A DNA stretch of 64,000 bases from Cordia subcordata (taxonomy: Eukaryota; Streptophyta; Magnoliopsida; Boraginales; Cordiaceae): positions 4,545,001 to 4,609,000 of the forward strand of contig JAPTOF010000004.1 in NCBI GenBank assembly GCA_028554755.1, written 5' to 3'. Below, piece by piece: positions 36,260-48,269 of the stretch; within the stretch, counting starts at the first letter, position 1; each line of letters opens with the position of its first letter. A program made the position numbers and the translations under genes. The notes beneath the pieces were generated by a model. It made no database searches. It saw nothing but the letters and a program-made list of their open reading frames with translations, and was not told the origin of the DNA.

Positions 36260-36610
36260 TTTGATGTCCGTAGATATTAAAGGTGTATCGGAATCATTTC
36301 GTTAAAAAAATCCGTTATATTTAACCATAATTGCATTCCACGCGCTTAATTTGCTCATTGTGAGAATTTTTGTTTGTTAAATTTGCACATCATGGGAATT
36401 TTTATTGGAAAGCAAAGAGTAGTTTTGAACCAATGAAAATTATTTGGACAGGGAAAGTTCATACAACATGTAATTTGAGTGTGCAGTGTAAGGTTAATAA
36501 TGACAATTTTTTTTAAATGAATCGTAGAGAGATTGTGAAAGTCCTTTTAGACCATCGAAAGTTCGATACACTTTTGATAAAAATGTCAAGAGATTCTTCG
36601 CCATTTGCTA
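36260..36610. mobile_element. Decayed relative of the Mutator-like element at 17171
   Basis: The left part carries AAAGGTGTATCGGAATCATT and AAAAATCCGTTATATTTAAC, matching the left-arm order of the element at 17171-17937. The right part carries GAGATTGTGAAAGTCCTTTT and GATACACTTTTGATAAAAAT, matching the right-arm order. The outer ends are too decayed to place and no target duplication remains. Confidence 0.5.
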
Positions 36611-38261
36611 CGCCAAAAATTTTGAATTTTGAAGCACATGATTTTATTCCGAGAATGACCTGATCCAAACGACCTCCACGGTTAAAATTTATTACGTCAT
36701 GCCGCAGAACGTTAGGGGCAGGAGAAACGTATCAATTCTTATCTGTTACTATGAAGAAATAGTGAGGTGTCGTTCTGACGCCACAATTTTTAAATCAGGA
36801 ACCTCACGGGTTGAGCGCTGCTTCATCTCAGTTCGTGCTGTTTCTACTAGGCGCACTGGATCCTTATCCAGAAACCTTTACTTGTTTAAATATGAGGGCA
36901 AATCATACCATTTATCTCTCATCCCTTGTTATCCTATCCTTTATATGAGGGTAAATTATACCACTTAATCAATTGTAGAGAACCTTGTTAGGAGAGAATT
37001 TGGATCCCCACAGTTTCACGTCGTTCTTAGTCAAAAATTTTTACTTTTCATTGAAAACGTAAGTTAAATCTCATGCGAGCAGCATGGTTTTGGCTTAAAA
37101 AAGGAGGAAAATTGCAATCCACGTGTACATTTAGCGCAAAGTAGAGTTTGGATTAACATAGAGACAAAATTATAAGCTAGAGACTATGCCACAAATGAAA
37201 GATAAGAAATAAAATTGTTATGAATGATGAAAATAAAAGACAATTAGTGTAATTTACCCAAATTAAAGTTTAAGCTGGCTTTCCATATATATATTTTTTT
37301 CACCTAGAAAGCTCTATTTGATTTGCTATCGATTGAAGTCACTCGCCAGTATTATCTCTTCCCAAAGCCTTCCCATCCAATTAACAAGATATAATTCTTT
37401 TCCTTTCTTTACATATTAGTTGTAGTAGTGTCAGCATAGGAGAAGATGATTCCTAGCATTTTGAATGAATCTATAATGGAATAGATCTGGTTCCTGGTTG
37501 GACGGCAAAGGCGGGCGGGGCATCTCTTCCAATCATACCAATCACTGATTCAAGTGAAGAAGAAGAAATTCACACACTTAGACGAAATCTCCAACGTATA
37601 AAATTGCTAGGAAAGATAACTCTCAACAGTATCGTCAACTTAACGTATAAGTCGGTTTAGAAAAAATATTAAGCTTGAGCCTCCTTTTTCCGCCATTAAA
37701 TATTCTTTCCAGCATAAACGATGGAAGACGCGAGAGCGACGGAGCACCATATCCTCCATGAAAATGGCCATCTATTTTGGAGCGATGTTAGTGGCCATAA
37801 AGGCATTAGCATGAATATTAATTTCAATTGTGTCGGCAAAAAGTTGCACGTAATGGACAACCTTTATTTTAAAAGACTAGAAAACTAGAATATATATATA
37901 TATATATATATCATTTTTAAATTTCTCATTTATGGTTCTGCAAATCTTTGAGATGAATTTTAACAAGTTTGACGAATAAATCAATTTAAAAACTAAATTC
38001 AATGATTTACAATTCATTTCATCTTAAAACAAAAAACACAGGTAGTGTTTCTTGAATTTGTCACTCTTTGTATATTTCCGGTCAAATAGATTTCTAGTGG
38101 TAGAAATAGATATTTCGGCCCATAATTGAATATGATTCGATTGGTCTTTAGCCCATTGATTGCGGTGGCCATGGTTAGTTATTTTATAGCTTGAGTAAAA
38201 TGTTGGTAATCACTACACTTTAATAAAGATTCCATATGGTCTTGAGATCAAATTCTTATCC
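36611..38261. other. Intergenic, possible short TIR segment
   Basis: No gene is recognised; the 89-codon frame at 36699-36968 has no known motif. GGGTAAATTATACCAC at 36949 is inverted at about 37244-37259 (GGGTAAATTACACTAA), so a 310-bp element is possible, but no target duplication is seen. An (AT)n run lies at about 37890-37911. Confidence 0.4.
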
Positions 38262-38476
38262 TCCGCAACGCCGCCAAATGTATTAATTATTATCAAAATA
38301 TTTTTGCTAATATAAAGATTTATTAATTTTTAATTATTTTCACATTAAATTTATTATTTTTAATAATTTTTTAGGAATTGAGTTATATTTAATACGATAA
38401 TGAAATTAAAAAATAATAAATTTTTACGTGTACAAAGTAATTTAATTAGTTTTAACGGGTATAATATTGCAAAGTT
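38262..38476. mobile_element. MITE family A, copy 3 (divergent)
   Basis: The interior GAGTTATATTTAATACGATA and the right end TTTTAACGGGTATAATATTG align with the copies at 28495 and 31062. The left end is hard to place, so that boundary is approximate. Confidence 0.4.
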
Positions 38477-39955
38477 ATATTTGTTTTGTTAGTCTTGTGT
38501 GATTTGGACGGTTCATTTGTTAGGCTTGTCTAAGAAGGATTATGAAGCAGGTCCCTACTAATTCCGCGTTTCTTGAGGTCCACAGCTAAATTAGGTAAGA
38601 ATTAAGGTTAAGTGTGTTGTCGTGGCTATTGTCTTATTTGTTGACACGGTAAGAACCCGGAGAAACGAAAACTAACAATTCAACAAAGTGGAAATCCTTG
38701 ATTTTCTCAGTCTCTTAGATCTTTTTCTTTAAATTTGAGTTATTAATCTAGTAACTTAAAAAAAAGAGCAAGAGGTGATAACTCTAATATGAAATTAGAC
38801 AGGCTCGGCTTAAGTAGAAAAATTATAAATTCATCTTATATTTATCCCCTTATAAGCTCCGTTTATTTATCTTATCAAATAATATGACACATAGTTTTGG
38901 TAAATTATATGGAAATAATTCAGCAAATCTAAAATCTTTCTCTTAAAATGCACATAGGTTTTGCATGACAAATTTGATCCATCCATAGTGAAGAAAGAAT
39001 CACCATGAATGGTTGTTGTTTAGTGTTGCTCCTATCTGTCAGAATTCCCTAGTCCATTTTCAAAAAAGATAACTTTTTCATTTTTGTTTTCTTGGCTTTG
39101 GATTAGAGTATCTCTAAGTCATATTAAACCTAAGAGTAATTCCTATCGAGTTGGGAGTGGTGAAATAACAATTTTTTATTGCAGTGCTGGTGTCAGCAAA
39201 CTGGTAACTCCTGCTTCAATTTTGTAGAAAGTGGCAAGCAAAAGAACGAGTCAAGAGCAGATTAGAGAAAAAAATATTTCTTTAATTACGCCATACGTTT
39301 ATGCGCTTAGAGTTTTCAACAATTTTTTAAGTGAACAATTCAATCAACTTTATGTATAGAAGATGGTAACATTTTTGAAACTGAGAGAAAAGCATATTAA
39401 TAGAATGAGAAGGCATATAGTGTGAGGAACTTTATTTTTTCTTAAGATACCGACAACCCAACTATCCATTTGATATTAAAATGTTTTTTTTACCGAGTCG
39501 TAATGTCCATTTTGGAATGTTGAATCATCTTATATAATGGAAGAAAACGATGCTTCCCTCAGGTTAAGTGGCTGCAAGTAAATATTACAACATTCACATC
39601 AAGAAAGAAAAAGATGAAAAGGTGAAGGGGAAACAAGAAACGTAAAAGTCAGCAACGCGGTCTGATTTATCTGTTGAAATGTTAATCCATTTATTTCTGA
39701 GGCCAATTGGATAAGTTTGAAGTTTGGGGCCTTTTGGGGGGGGGGGGGGTCTACATAGTACGTTAGTGTGATTTGCAGAGCTTGAATTAGCAGAGGGAAA
39801 ACGAGTAACAGCTGGGGACATATCTCTTCTTTTGTGATCTCTTCTTTTGTGCCCATTCCCGTGGGTACAAGGTCTACATAATTGGGGTAAATTATATGGA
39901 TAACGACACTTCATAAGTAAAAAAAAAGAAAAAATAAAACAAAAGAACAAACATT
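38477..39955. other. Intergenic, no gene seen
   Basis: AT-rich, with a G-run at about 39736-39749 that may be miscounted. Minus-strand frames at 39594-39980 run across the tRNA and the homopolymer and are spurious. Confidence 0.5.
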
Positions 39956-39963
39956 TGTTGAGA

Positions 39964-39996
<33 letters not shown>

Positions 39997-40036
39997 ACCT
40001 TAATCTGGCGCCTTAGACCAACTCGGCCATCTCAAC
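39956..40036 (-). tRNA. tRNA-Leu(AAG), nuclear
   Basis: An 81-nt type II tRNA on the minus strand. Acceptor GTTGAGA pairs with TCTCAAC, discriminator A. The A box is visible as TGGCCGAGTTGGTC. Anticodon stem CCAGA/TCTGG encloses TTAAGGT, giving AAG. A variable arm with a CCGAAAGG loop follows, and the B box is GGTTCAAATCC. T-rich sequence follows the 3' end on the transcribed strand, suitable for pol III termination. There is no intron and every stem pairs, so it is probably functional. It belongs to the nuclear set, unlike the mitochondrial tRNA at 1750. Confidence 0.95.
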
Positions 40037-41198
40037 TTTGATGCTCACTGGATCCATTAATTTACTAATCACTGATAAACTAACAATACAAATTTTGAAT
40101 TCCTACATCCTTCTACATTCATCCATATACATCTAAACCTGCCCAATTCGGCACGCATATCCCTTGAGTCAGTGAGTTAGAATTACGCATCTGTTTTGAC
40201 TTCAAAGTTAAAAATTCCCATGTCTTCAGCCATTTTCCACTTTTCATATAGTGCCATAATTTCAGCCATGTTATTTCAAGTTTTATCCAAGTTGATGACA
40301 AACCCTTTAATCCATTTGCCCTTCTTATCTTTAAAAAAGAAAAGAAAAAAAAAAACCCCCCACAGCGCCCGTATCAATGTGCAGCTTCCAACCATGGTTA
40401 CGAGTGCCCAAGCGATCCACAACCCAAAAAGAAGAAAAGAACATGTTATATTACAGCTCAAGTGACTAGACGCAAGGGGGAAGAAATTCAAAGACACAGC
40501 CTCACAAATCATTATTAATTTTAGTTATTTTTAAGATTGCCAATAAACGAAATCTTCTTAACAGAAGTGGACAACTAAAGATCAACGCAGATATATGAGA
40601 TTTACAGTACATCGCACGCAAACACGAACCATTTATGGTTTCCATGATCTTCGCATTGTTTTTGCTGTCAGATTTTTACAGGAGAAACGAAGAACTACAA
40701 GCAAGCCTGCACTGAGCGGTTAAGGCGCCCAACAATCTGTGAATAAGTCTTGAATCTATATGGTGGCAGCAATCGCGACCATTTAGTCGAATGAATATTC
40801 TGGTGGTAAGGTAAATGAAAAACCAAATATGAACTAGAAAGTTCCAAGTTCATATATCTTCAAGAGAATGTGACAAAAAGTAGAGTTCAACAGACTGACC
40901 CCTTTTGACCCAAAAAAAAAGAAAAGAAAAGAGAGGGACTGACCTCTTACCATACTATGACTCTGTACAGTTTAATGTACATTTTTTCAAGACAATAAAA
41001 ACATCTCACTATTTTGAAGGTAATCTATTGTACTATACAATGAAGAGAATGAAATACGATTCGGGATGATTGTTAAAGCACCAAAATACAATGCTCTCAA
41101 GAGCCTCTCAAAGTAAAGCTACATGGTTCCACTAGCGTCAAAGACCTGCCAATCATCATCAATTCTGACTTTGATGAACTAGATTATTTCAGTCCGTC
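40037..41198. other. Intergenic and CHIP 3' flank
   Basis: No gene is recognised. The 3' UTR of CHIP (minus strand) occupies some of the right part. Frames at 40196-40512 cross an A-run and are not coding. Confidence 0.5.
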
Positions 41199-44100
41199 TT
41201 ATAAGTTATAAGCCCAACCATGTTTATCTAGGAAAGCTTGCACTGCTTCTTTGATTGCCAAATTTGGAACCAATTGAGATGGATAAAGGGGTTCACGAGT
41301 AATTGGATCAAACTTCCCCACCTAGGTAGTTGCAAATAGGAGGATCAGCACAAGTATGCACGTAAATAAAAACCTTCAACAGCAATTAAGCTGGGGAGAA
41401 AAAGTTTACCTTTTGCAAATGGTCAAGGATAACTGCCCTCTCATATGTAACACCACTAGGAGTAATGACAGGATCACGAAAAATATCCAGTGTGATTTTA
41501 CAGCACAAGTGATCCGGCACCTGAAAACACGAGCGTCACAGAAGAAATTGGTAAAGCCAAAGGATATGTCTGGCAGGAAAGAGATCAACAGGCTCTCACC
41601 TCAGTTGGCATATCATCTTCTGCAGCTTTGCTGAACAGCCTGCCTAAAGCTTCTAGTTGCTCTGAATTTGATTTATTAGCGTTTTCATCTAAAAACCCTT
41701 CTATCTGAGAACTATCACGTGAATGCTTCTCTGCAAGAGCCAACTCACAAGCTTCTCTGAGATACATGGAGAAAAGAGGCAACGAAAAAGTTAAAGACCA
41801 TAATTACCAGCAAGTTAAGTGACGAAATCAAACAAAAAAGGAAGGATCATTAAATATCTTATTCACTTACTTAAGCTTTTGAAGTTCCCATGTACGCCTC
41901 GTAGATTCATGCTCCCACAGCAAGTATTTTGCTTTTGCAAGCTCCTGCCAGATTTCCTCAACCATGTAACTCTTAGTGTGTGCACCTCTTCCAAGATCCA
42001 GTGCCTACCAATAAGGTCCATCAGGTCAGAAAATCCAGAAAACTATTATGCTGGGAAAATGTAACACTCTTTGACACAAACAAACTTCATCAACAAATTT
42101 CAAATGGTCACCCACATAGGAGGAACAATACGTGTTAAAGTAAACGTATATGTGGTAAATCTTTTGCCAAAATGAGATAGTTCACAAGTTTTAAGTATTA
42201 AAATGCAACCCAAGCAGAAGGCAGAGCTTTAGCTGCAGAACAAACAGCTTCAAGAGAGTCTTCAATTTTCCATTAAGCAAGCTATATGTAAAACCAGCCA
42301 GTAGGCAACCAAACAAAGCTGACTATTGACTATATCATCATCCACATTGAGTATACACCATTGGTCAGACCAAACATTATCAATAGCAACAAGATAACAG
42401 AATCATCATTGTACCTAAACCAATGGCTTAGGAAGTCCAGGAAACACCTCAATTCCCCAAATACCCTGAAAACAAGTGGTTGCATGGTCTAGTGTAGGAC
42501 ATCCCAGGGGTTTAATTAGTTCCACATCCAAGCATAATGGTGCCCTTCTGAAATTCTGTGTACAGCTATTTCCAGAGCGGCATGGCTGATTGCATAGGGA
42601 AATATCAGATCAAACTTTAATTACTAATCTAATGTAACAATGCTTAGCATGATTAGCTGGAGCAGCTGAAATCAAGAGTTAGGACTGCGACAGAACTTCA
42701 TCCCCCTCCGATACAACATATCCGACCTAAAAAGGATATCACATTTCTTTTTTTTTTGGGGGGGGGGGGGGGGAACGGGGACGAAGAAGAAGAAGAAATA
42801 AGCAGCAACCCTATCTTCACGCTTGTTCTAAGACACAAGTAAATGAGACATCTTAAATACACAAGCACAAAAGTGTCATATATCTGTTTATCCTGATAAG
42901 TTATTTTGGACAACATTAAAATATGTCACATACTGCCATCAGAAAGCACTCCATGGCAGGATTTTAAACATTCCATGTTTAAGGCAATCTTTTGTACAGG
43001 CACATACTTTTATCCAAATGAACAGGAAAGCCCACGTTACATAATTGCTTGGAAATGCACTAGATATAAACTAGGAAGCCTATGGTTCGAAAGAAAAGAT
43101 GAGAATACGTGGGATTAAACTAGAAAATACCAGTCAAGCAAGCCAGAGGAAAAAAAACTTCATACTTTTTCCAATTCCTTGGCGCCTTCAGCATATTCTT
43201 CTCGTTCTAGCAATGCAAGACCTAGCATATAGTGGCCCTGTTACTCCATAAAGCATGTCTTGTTAGATAGTATCTGTAGATAAGTGTACAAGAATATACA
43301 TGAATAACAGATAGCTAGGGTTCAAGCAGTTAACAAGGAAGAAGGTTACACACAACAAGATAGACAATGCAGAGTTCAAGTAACAAGAATTTCTTAAAGA
43401 AAAGCAACAGAGAAATGACCAAACTTCTTGGAAGAAAGTAAAAGAAAATATCAAGTCAAACAGCAAGCAGATGAAGAAGAAACATAAAACATGTATACCC
43501 AAAAACTACATACTTGCAGAATGCTACTTTTTGTTTAAAAAGTACTGTTAATATTCAATCATGATTTACACAACGGATATCCTCTCAAAAGGTTCTAGGG
43601 AGCCAAATTTAATATATAGCCAAATTAGTATACAGAAATCTTACTAGCCACACCAGAAAGTCATTTTTATTTACCTCTTCATAAATGAATGGGTGTTGAA
43701 GTCTTGCCCACCCCCACCCCCCGGGGTGCCCACCCACCTGATTTCAATATTTGGATCCACCACTGAGTGAATGCATGCCAAAAGGTAAAGAAAGCCAACA
43801 AGTAACTTGCATATGGAGCTAAAGATAGTGATGATACAAAGTTGAAGCACTAAGAATGTAATATTCCAATTAAATCTAACACTCAGACAGATATCCAAAC
43901 CATTCATGAGGCCAGGACAGATATTTACTCCAACGATCACATGCTATCTAAATGGTCAAGTACCATAATTCAACCTAGAAAAGAACGTCTAGTCCCACAT
44001 AACCATATCCATAGACATTTTATAAGTGTCAAACTGAATCCAATAAGGCAATATTACTGAAAGTTTCATCTATTCATGACAGAAGTCATTATTCACCAAT

Positions 44101-45077
44101 AGAACCTAAACCAATGAAGAAACAAAATACACCCAAAAATGTACAAAAACTGAGATGCCACACACTAAAATATCCTAAATTTCTACAGAGAATTCAACCG
44201 ATTTTACTCAATTGCCAACACAAGAATCTCGGTACAAGACTAAAGCTGAAATGACGAAACGAAGTAAGATACTAGTAGCTATACGCAGCAGCTGCACCAA
44301 TACAAATGTGTATTTGTATCACCTCACTAGCATACATAGAATGAAATTTCAGCAATTCTTCAACCATGTTTCGGAAATCAAAAATCAATTCCAAGAAGCA
44401 GAATAACACCCCAAAATTCTAAATCACACACACATCCAAAGATCGAAGTAATTAGAAAAGAACCAAATTCAAGTAAATAAAAGGATAAATTTTGCTGAAA
44501 TATCACAAATCCATACCTTTACAGAATTGTGGTCCAGCTGAATAGCTCTCCTACAATCCTCTTCCATTCTTGTCCAATCACTATAAACAACATTACAAAA
44601 TAAACAACCAACAAAGAAGGGAAAAAAAATCACATAAAAAATTAATGAAATACTTATCAAAACTGCATGCTTACTTCCGCTTTCGATGGCACAGAGCCCG
44701 ATTGGTCCAATACACCGCAACGTTTGGGCACAATGTAATAGCCTGTAGATTTCACCACAATTTTTCTTAGAAAAGGAAAACCTCCAGACTACAAAAAATT
44801 GATCGACAAAAATAATGCTTTCACATGTTCTCGAAAATTATTTGATTATTTCAAATTATTACAGAATTACTAAAAATAACGTGCAACCTCCACAAAACAC
44901 GTAAATTATCTCGCGAAATTACCGGATGAAAGAAACTAAGTATACATGTTGTGTATATACCTCAGTGTAGGCATCGATGGCGGCACCGAATCGATCTTTT
45001 TTGAAGTAAATGTTGCCTTCTTGCTTTAGCTGTTCGGCTTGTTTGGCGGCTGCTGAGGCAGCCACCGTCGGCGACAT
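41199..45077 (-). CDS. CHIP: CHIP: TPR/U-box co-chaperone E3 ubiquitin ligase
   Basis: Eight minus-strand exons: 45077-44961, 44742-44675, 44580-44517, 43237-43166, 42004-41871, 41756-41600, 41520-41410 and 41321-41199. All have GT-AG borders and join to 281 residues (Arabidopsis CHIP, 278). The N-terminal TPR domain (about 10-110) binds the C-termini of Hsp70/Hsp90: AEQLKQEGNIYFKKDRFGAA, then YWTNRALCHRKR, DWTRMEEDCRRAIQLDHNSV, GHYMLGLALLEREEYAEGAK. A helical linker (108-204) includes SYMVEEIWQELAKAKYLLWE. The C-terminal U-box (207-279) has DHLCCKITLDIFRDPVITPS, TYERAVILDHLQKVGKFDPI and LVPNLAIKEAV. CHIP ubiquitinates misfolded chaperone clients in the cytosol and, in Arabidopsis, FtsH/ClpP precursors and PP2A subunits. 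The exon 2/3 junction yields Asn where Arabidopsis has Lys (CHRKRN-DW). The start is the only ATG in context at the TPR N-terminus. Convergent with PUB9. Confidence 0.95.
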
Positions 45078-46560
45078 TTTCCTAGATTAATTATATCTCG
45101 CGATACGAAATTTGAAATTCGAATTTATCTCCGATAGAGCAAAACAGTACAATTACTCCTAACCGTACGGTTACGAATACGAGAGGGAAGAGATTAAAAA
45201 GAGAATTTTGATGCCGTTTCGATATTTTGACTCTGAAGAAAGAATATCGCGAGAAATGTATTATATTGTTCCATTGTATAATAAAAGTAAAAAAAAAAAA
45301 TTGTAATTGTATTGTTATAGCTAGCTCGTGTCCCTGTTGAAATGGAAATGTGGGTATGCCTCAGGCTTGCATTTGATTCGATGGTTCTAGAATTGACTTT
45401 TTTTTTTTTTTTTTACAACTTTATTTCCTATGGATTTCTACTTTTATTTTTCTGCTTTTTATTTTTTTCTGGTCAACACTCTCCTACTATTCGAGTCATT
45501 GACTTGCCACATTTCATTTAAGTTTTTTTTTTTCTTTTTGGGTCATAAAACTCGTGCTTTCATTCATATAAAAAAATTAATCAAATTAAGCAAGTTTGCT
45601 CAAACACAAAGTACACATTATAAGTTGACCAAAAAAAAAAAGAGAAAATACAAATTATAAAGCCTTATAGAAGGATTGGTTATCCAATTAGGTGAGAGCA
45701 AATTTTAAGCCTAACATTCTTAATTAACTAATCAGCCGTGTAATTTGCTTATTTTCAAAGAACAATCCTACAATCTCTATTAGTAATTAGAGGTTTACCA
45801 TCCTTTACACAAGGTGGTCGCGTAATGTGTTATATTAGTTTGTGGAATAATTTGTAATTTGTTTATAAGTAAGGGTGGAAGTATAACTAATAACTTAGAT
45901 TGATCATTATGAGTTATTTAATTTAAGAGTTTAAGTAGTTGTTTGTTATATTTATAACATTAGTCTTGCTCGCAGGCCTAGAGGAGTGGGCTTGGGGGGC
46001 ATGAGAAAATAGTATTCAAAGCCTAAGTGTTATGTGGGCCAAATTATTATACCAAGTGTGCAGTAAGAAACACATCTTGAGCTTATAAGAGTCACCTACA
46101 CAGGATTCTTGTTTAATTGTGATTGTGCCTTGACGAGAATATCAGGTCCTCGACGAAGGGTGAAGAATAGTATTCCGAACTTAAGTGCTACACTAAGTGT
46201 ACAGTGAAATTCACCTCTTGAAGTAGTAGCAGCCACTTCTAAAGTATTACACTGCATGATCCTTTACAATTCTTGTGTGATTGTGATCGTGTACTCTGAT
46301 GAGAACATCAGATGTAGCATTTTAATACACCTAATTCTCTTTTACTCTTTTATAGCAATAGAGGATAATTCAATATAAATTTCTTGTCATATAAGGAATT
46401 CAAAATAGTTGGCTTTCAAAATATATAATGATAATTTTATCATTACATCAAAATTCTTTGGAAAGGTCTCCATTGCTCTTCCAAAGAGATACCAACAAAC
46501 AATTCAAATGTGGATAGTTATTGTGAATGTTATAGAATCAAAGGTGTGGAGAGGATTTTT
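45078..46560. other. CHIP promoter side and intergenic
   Basis: The first about 250 bp must hold the CHIP 5' leader and core promoter on the minus strand; no single TATA box stands out. T-runs at about 45403 and 45522 and an A-run at about 45632 lie beyond. No gene is recognised. Confidence 0.45.
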
Positions 46561-47335
46561 CTATACACTGATTTTGCAATTTTTTTTTCAAAAATACCCT
46601 TATTTTGAATTCATTTTTAAATCTATTCTTTTCGGTATTTGGATTATCGAAATGGTGAATGAGTTATCATCTTCGAGACGCTTAAAATTCTCATATTTAA
46701 ATTTTAAATGGATTGCGCAATTTATGGAAGTTCGGTAATTGAATTACCGAAATGGTAGGTGAATTACTGAAAAATGTCAAAAGATGCAAGAGTTGTTGCC
46801 CACTTCCTCATAAATTTTATTGGAGATTAAGTTTCAAAAAACGAGTTTCTAATCTAACGTATAAAAGAAAAAAATGTAACAATCATCATGTCAATACAAT
46901 GGCTTCATGTCCAGTAGAGAACTTTCCAAGACATTAATTAATATAATGGACCAGATGGTTTCATGTCTAGTAGAGAACTTTCCAAGACATTAATTAATAT
47001 AAAGGATCAGTAATTAATGACATGACTTTGTCAACAGTCAAGACACATGCGCCCTATAACCGTACAATTACCAGAATGGTAGGTGAGTTACTGTTTCGGT
47101 AATTCACCTACCGTTTCGGTAATTCAATTACCGAATTTGCATTAATTACACAACCCATTTAAAATTTAAATAAGAGAATTTGAAACGCCTCATAAATAGT
47201 AACGCATTCACCATTTTAGTAATTCAAACACTAAAAAAGGTAAATTTAAAAATGAAATCAAAACAAAGGTATTTTTTAAAGGAATTTGCAAAATAAGGGT
47301 ATAAATAAAATTAAAAAAAGAAAATCCGTGTAGAG
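46561..47335. mobile_element. Long-inverted-repeat (foldback/Mutator-like) element
   Basis: The left arm (46561 to about 46775) is inverted in the right arm (about 47095-47335). The shared order is CTxTACACxGATTTT, AATACCCTTATTTT (right arm similar), ATTTTTAAAT, GAAATGGTGAATGxGTTA, TTCTCATATTTAAATTTTAA with TGGATTG, CGGTAATTGAATTACCGAAA, and TGGTAGGTGAATTAC. The sequence GGTAATTGAATTACC is itself a small palindrome. No transposase; the centre holds a 56-bp tandem duplication. No clean target duplication was found, so the ends may be slightly off. The open frame at 46409-46738 crosses the left arm and is not a gene. Confidence 0.65.
46899..47007. repeat. 56-bp tandem duplication
   Basis: ATGGCTTCATGTCCAGTAGA at 46899 recurs as ATGGTTTCATGTCTAGTAGA at 46955, both followed by GAACTTTCCAAGACATTAAT. 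Two nearly identical copies sit in the centre of the inverted-repeat element. Confidence 0.85.
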
Positions 47336-48269
47336 ACAAGCTTTGGTTGAAATACAAGACCAACAACGACAGCCACTTGCTCTTTTACTCGAGTTCTTAT
47401 ATTTTTCACCTACACAAAAGTTGTCGATTTATGCAAAAAGGATTTGGTGGAAGTCAATTTTAGCATCTTATCTTACCAAACATTAACAGGAAAGAGCACA
47501 CGTTCCCGCCTGCCCTTGAGGCCTTTCTCCTCAAAAAAATAAAAAAGAAAAGGAAAACGAAAAAGAGACTTTTATACTTGTGAGCAAGAGGCATTCAATT
47601 GCTAGTTACCCTTTCATCGCGTCTAGTCGCAAACATAGCGTGATTGCGCGCATAAATTCTCGTAATATAATGTAAAATTTTATATCAGTGCATAACGAGA
47701 ATTTTGTAAACTGAATTGTAAACATCATTAAAGTTAAAACGATTAGGATACGTTCTCGGAAATACAATTTGTTTCTTCCTGGACTGGAACTCTGTATATT
47801 AAATACGTGTATCATCATCTTCTGCAGTATCATATATTGCAAAAAATACGATATGGTCTTGTTAAACACCTCATCACATAGAAAGTCAAAAGAAGTAACC
47901 TACAAAAACAATAATTCGCATCACTCCAGTAACTTCAATAGCAATCGTCAAAGGCATGCTAATACTGGATAATTCCAGAAGTTTCATCAACCAAAACTGA
48001 TACACAGACACAAGAAAAGAAGTAGGACTTTCTGGAAAAATGTATGCTTTCTCCTTAACGCGTCGCATCAGTAACGGACACACAAAAGGAACAACAGATT
48101 CAACAACACCATGGGAGAAAGATTTCATTTTAAATGAATGAAACACAACTGTGTCAAAAAAAAGGCAGCTGCCAGTTGGCACCGATATTGCTACCTTATT
48201 CTGCAAACGTACTTTCGCAACGTGATGAAACTAAATTCTGCAACGTAAAGTATAGGAATGGACAATTTT
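47336..48269. other. HINT3 3' flank and intergenic
   Basis: No gene is recognised. The HINT3 3' UTR (minus strand) covers part of the right side. The 106-codon minus frame at 47886-48206 starts 63 bp past the HINT3 stop codon and shows no known motif. Confidence 0.45.

Noticed and set aside
36949..37259. Firm call of a 310-bp TIR element
   Set aside because: Only about 15 bp of the ends match and no target duplication was found, so it is mentioned only as a possibility in the gap entry.
39594..39980. 128-codon minus-strand frame
   Set aside because: It runs through part of the tRNA-Leu gene and a G homopolymer whose length decides the frame.
47886..48206. 106-codon minus-strand frame after the HINT3 stop
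   Set aside because: It has no known domain and lies where the HINT3 3' UTR is expected; no splice connection was found that preserves the HINT3 ending.
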